Shown: positions 63,416-64,000 of the stretch, piece by piece
Numbering within the stretch: the stretch's first letter is position 1
Layout of the letters: each line of letters opens with the position of its first letter
NCBI GenBank assembly: GCA_016234495.1
Contig: JACRBI010000054.1
Span: 124,001-188,000 of the forward strand
DNA: 64,000 nt
Source of the DNA: Chloroflexota bacterium
GTDB lineage: Bacteria > Chloroflexota > Anaerolineae > Anaerolineales > Villigracilaceae
Reading direction: 5' to 3'
Position numbers and translations under genes: made by a program
The notes under the pieces: generated by a model
Seen by the model: the letters and a program-made list of their open reading frames with translations, nothing else
Databases searched by the model: none
What the model was told of the DNA's origin: nothing

Positions 63416-64000
63416 TTATCTCTTTTCCAAAAACCACTTCACTGTATCTTTTATGCTTTCATACAATGAACGCGGCGAATAGCCTAATTCTTTTGCCGCT
63501 TTTGCGTGGCTGATATTCGAATTGCTCTTCAACACCTCCAATGAATACGGAGTAAAACGCGGCGTTGTATTTGCAAGTTGATAGTACATGGGCGTGAACA
63601 ATGCCGCGAACCTTGCGAGGTCAAAAGGGATTTTCATTTGGAAGAAACTTTTGCCTGTAATTTCGCGCACGGTTTCAAGCAGATAACGCACCGTGATTTT
63701 ATGCCCCGATAAAATATAACTTTCACCCCGCTTTCCATTTTCAGCGGCGGAGATCAATCCATCAGCCACATCGCGCACATCCACGAAATCGTACGCGCCG
63801 TCCACGTACAGCGTTGGCTTGGACGCCGCTGCATCATGGATCACTGCGCCCATCATCGATCCGCGAAAATCATAAGGGCCGATCACTCCGGTGGGGCAGA
63901 CCACTACAGCATCCAGTCCAGACTGAGCCGCGTTCAACACCTCCAGCGTTGCCTCCGCTTTCGACCGGTCATACGCGCCGTAGGGATTGTTCATGTCGTA
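63416..64000 (-). CDS. NAD-dependent epimerase/dehydratase family protein, N terminus beyond window
   Basis: This is the C-terminal part of an extended short-chain dehydrogenase/reductase; the frame is open to the right edge, so the Rossmann nucleotide-binding half is missing here. The catalytic YxxxK is visible as YDRSK (in NPYGAYDRSKAEATL), followed by VVCPTGVIGPYDFRGS and DFVDVRDVADGLISAAE, typical of epimerase/dihydroflavonol-reductase-like members. The C terminus has the helical LGYSPRSLYESIKDTVKWF of this family. The ATG at 63994 is internal. Substrate not predictable. Confidence 0.87.
   Translation of the reverse strand, partial: YDMNNPYGAYDRSKAEATLEVLNAAQSGLDAVVVCPTGVIGPYDFRGSMMGAVIHDAAASKPTLYVDGAYDFVDVRDVADGLISAAENGKRGESYILSGHKITVRYLLETVREITGKSFFQMKIPFDLARFAALFTPMYYQLANTTPRFTPYSLEVLKSNSNISHAKAAKELGYSPRSLYESIKDTVKWFLEKR

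Overview
The window looks like chromosomal DNA of an uncultured or environmental member of the Chloroflexota, probably Anaerolineae. This rests on inference from gene content: a fused transaldolase/glucose-6-phosphate isomerase, tungsten-type aldehyde:ferredoxin oxidoreductases, many class III aminotransferases, a DUF11/sortase surface protein, Tad pilus genes, and intergenic spaces full of palindromic repeats. No rRNA or other taxonomic marker is present. Coding density is high. Genes sit in short operons on both strands, and many are closed by clear hairpin-plus-T terminators.

Region by region. 1-5.4 kb: Tad/Flp pilus motor and platform genes (cpaF, tadB, tadC), comFC, ribosome hibernation factor and folE. 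5.6-8.1 kb: a leftward folB / Lgt-like / TlpA-like operon, divergent from a DUF429 gene. 8.2-13.9 kb: a pentose-phosphate block (transketolase, rpiB, transaldolase-Pgi fusion) ending in a pterin carbinolamine dehydratase. 13.9-18.1 kb: an FGE-like lipoprotein and two tandem GH36-type alpha-galactosidases. 18.5-31.2 kb: an amine-metabolism island with an Lrp/AsnC regulator, three class III aminotransferases, a methylmalonate-semialdehyde-type CoA-acylating dehydrogenase, a complete PotABCD-type polyamine ABC transporter, a second Lrp/AsnC regulator and a saccharopine-dehydrogenase-family enzyme. 31.3-35.5 kb: a secreted multidomain amylopullulanase. 35.7-43.7 kb: two AOR-family oxidoreductases, each beside a class III aminotransferase, plus a small helical protein and an AAA ATPase. 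43.8-45.2 kb: CPBP protease and PadR regulator. 45.5-53.6 kb: tRNA-Thr(CGT) and mixed housekeeping genes (GT4 glycosyltransferase, lipid kinase, broken methyltransferase, DUF1801, amidase, TfoX-N, upp, radical SAM, zinc ribbon). 53.7-64 kb: an acetyl-CoA synthetase, a 1397-residue DUF11 protein with an LPDTG motif and its own sortase domain, a GABA-type aminotransferase, GNAT, DegV and a truncated NAD-dependent epimerase.

How the genes may work together. Polyamines or other amines taken up by PotABCD could be deaminated by the class III aminotransferases to semialdehydes. These could then be oxidised either by the CoA-acylating dehydrogenase (to acetyl- or propionyl-CoA) or by the AORs (to acids plus reduced ferredoxin), and the acids activated by the acetyl-CoA synthetase. 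This is inference from gene content: six class III aminotransferases, two AORs, one MmsA-type dehydrogenase and one acyl-CoA synthetase lie in 43 kb.

The non-coding fraction is unusual. At least seven families of palindromic or tandem intergenic repeats are visible, several in two to four copies. One palindrome lies in frame inside the isomerase half of the transaldolase-Pgi gene, and another carries an AAAAC pentanucleotide microsatellite in its loop.
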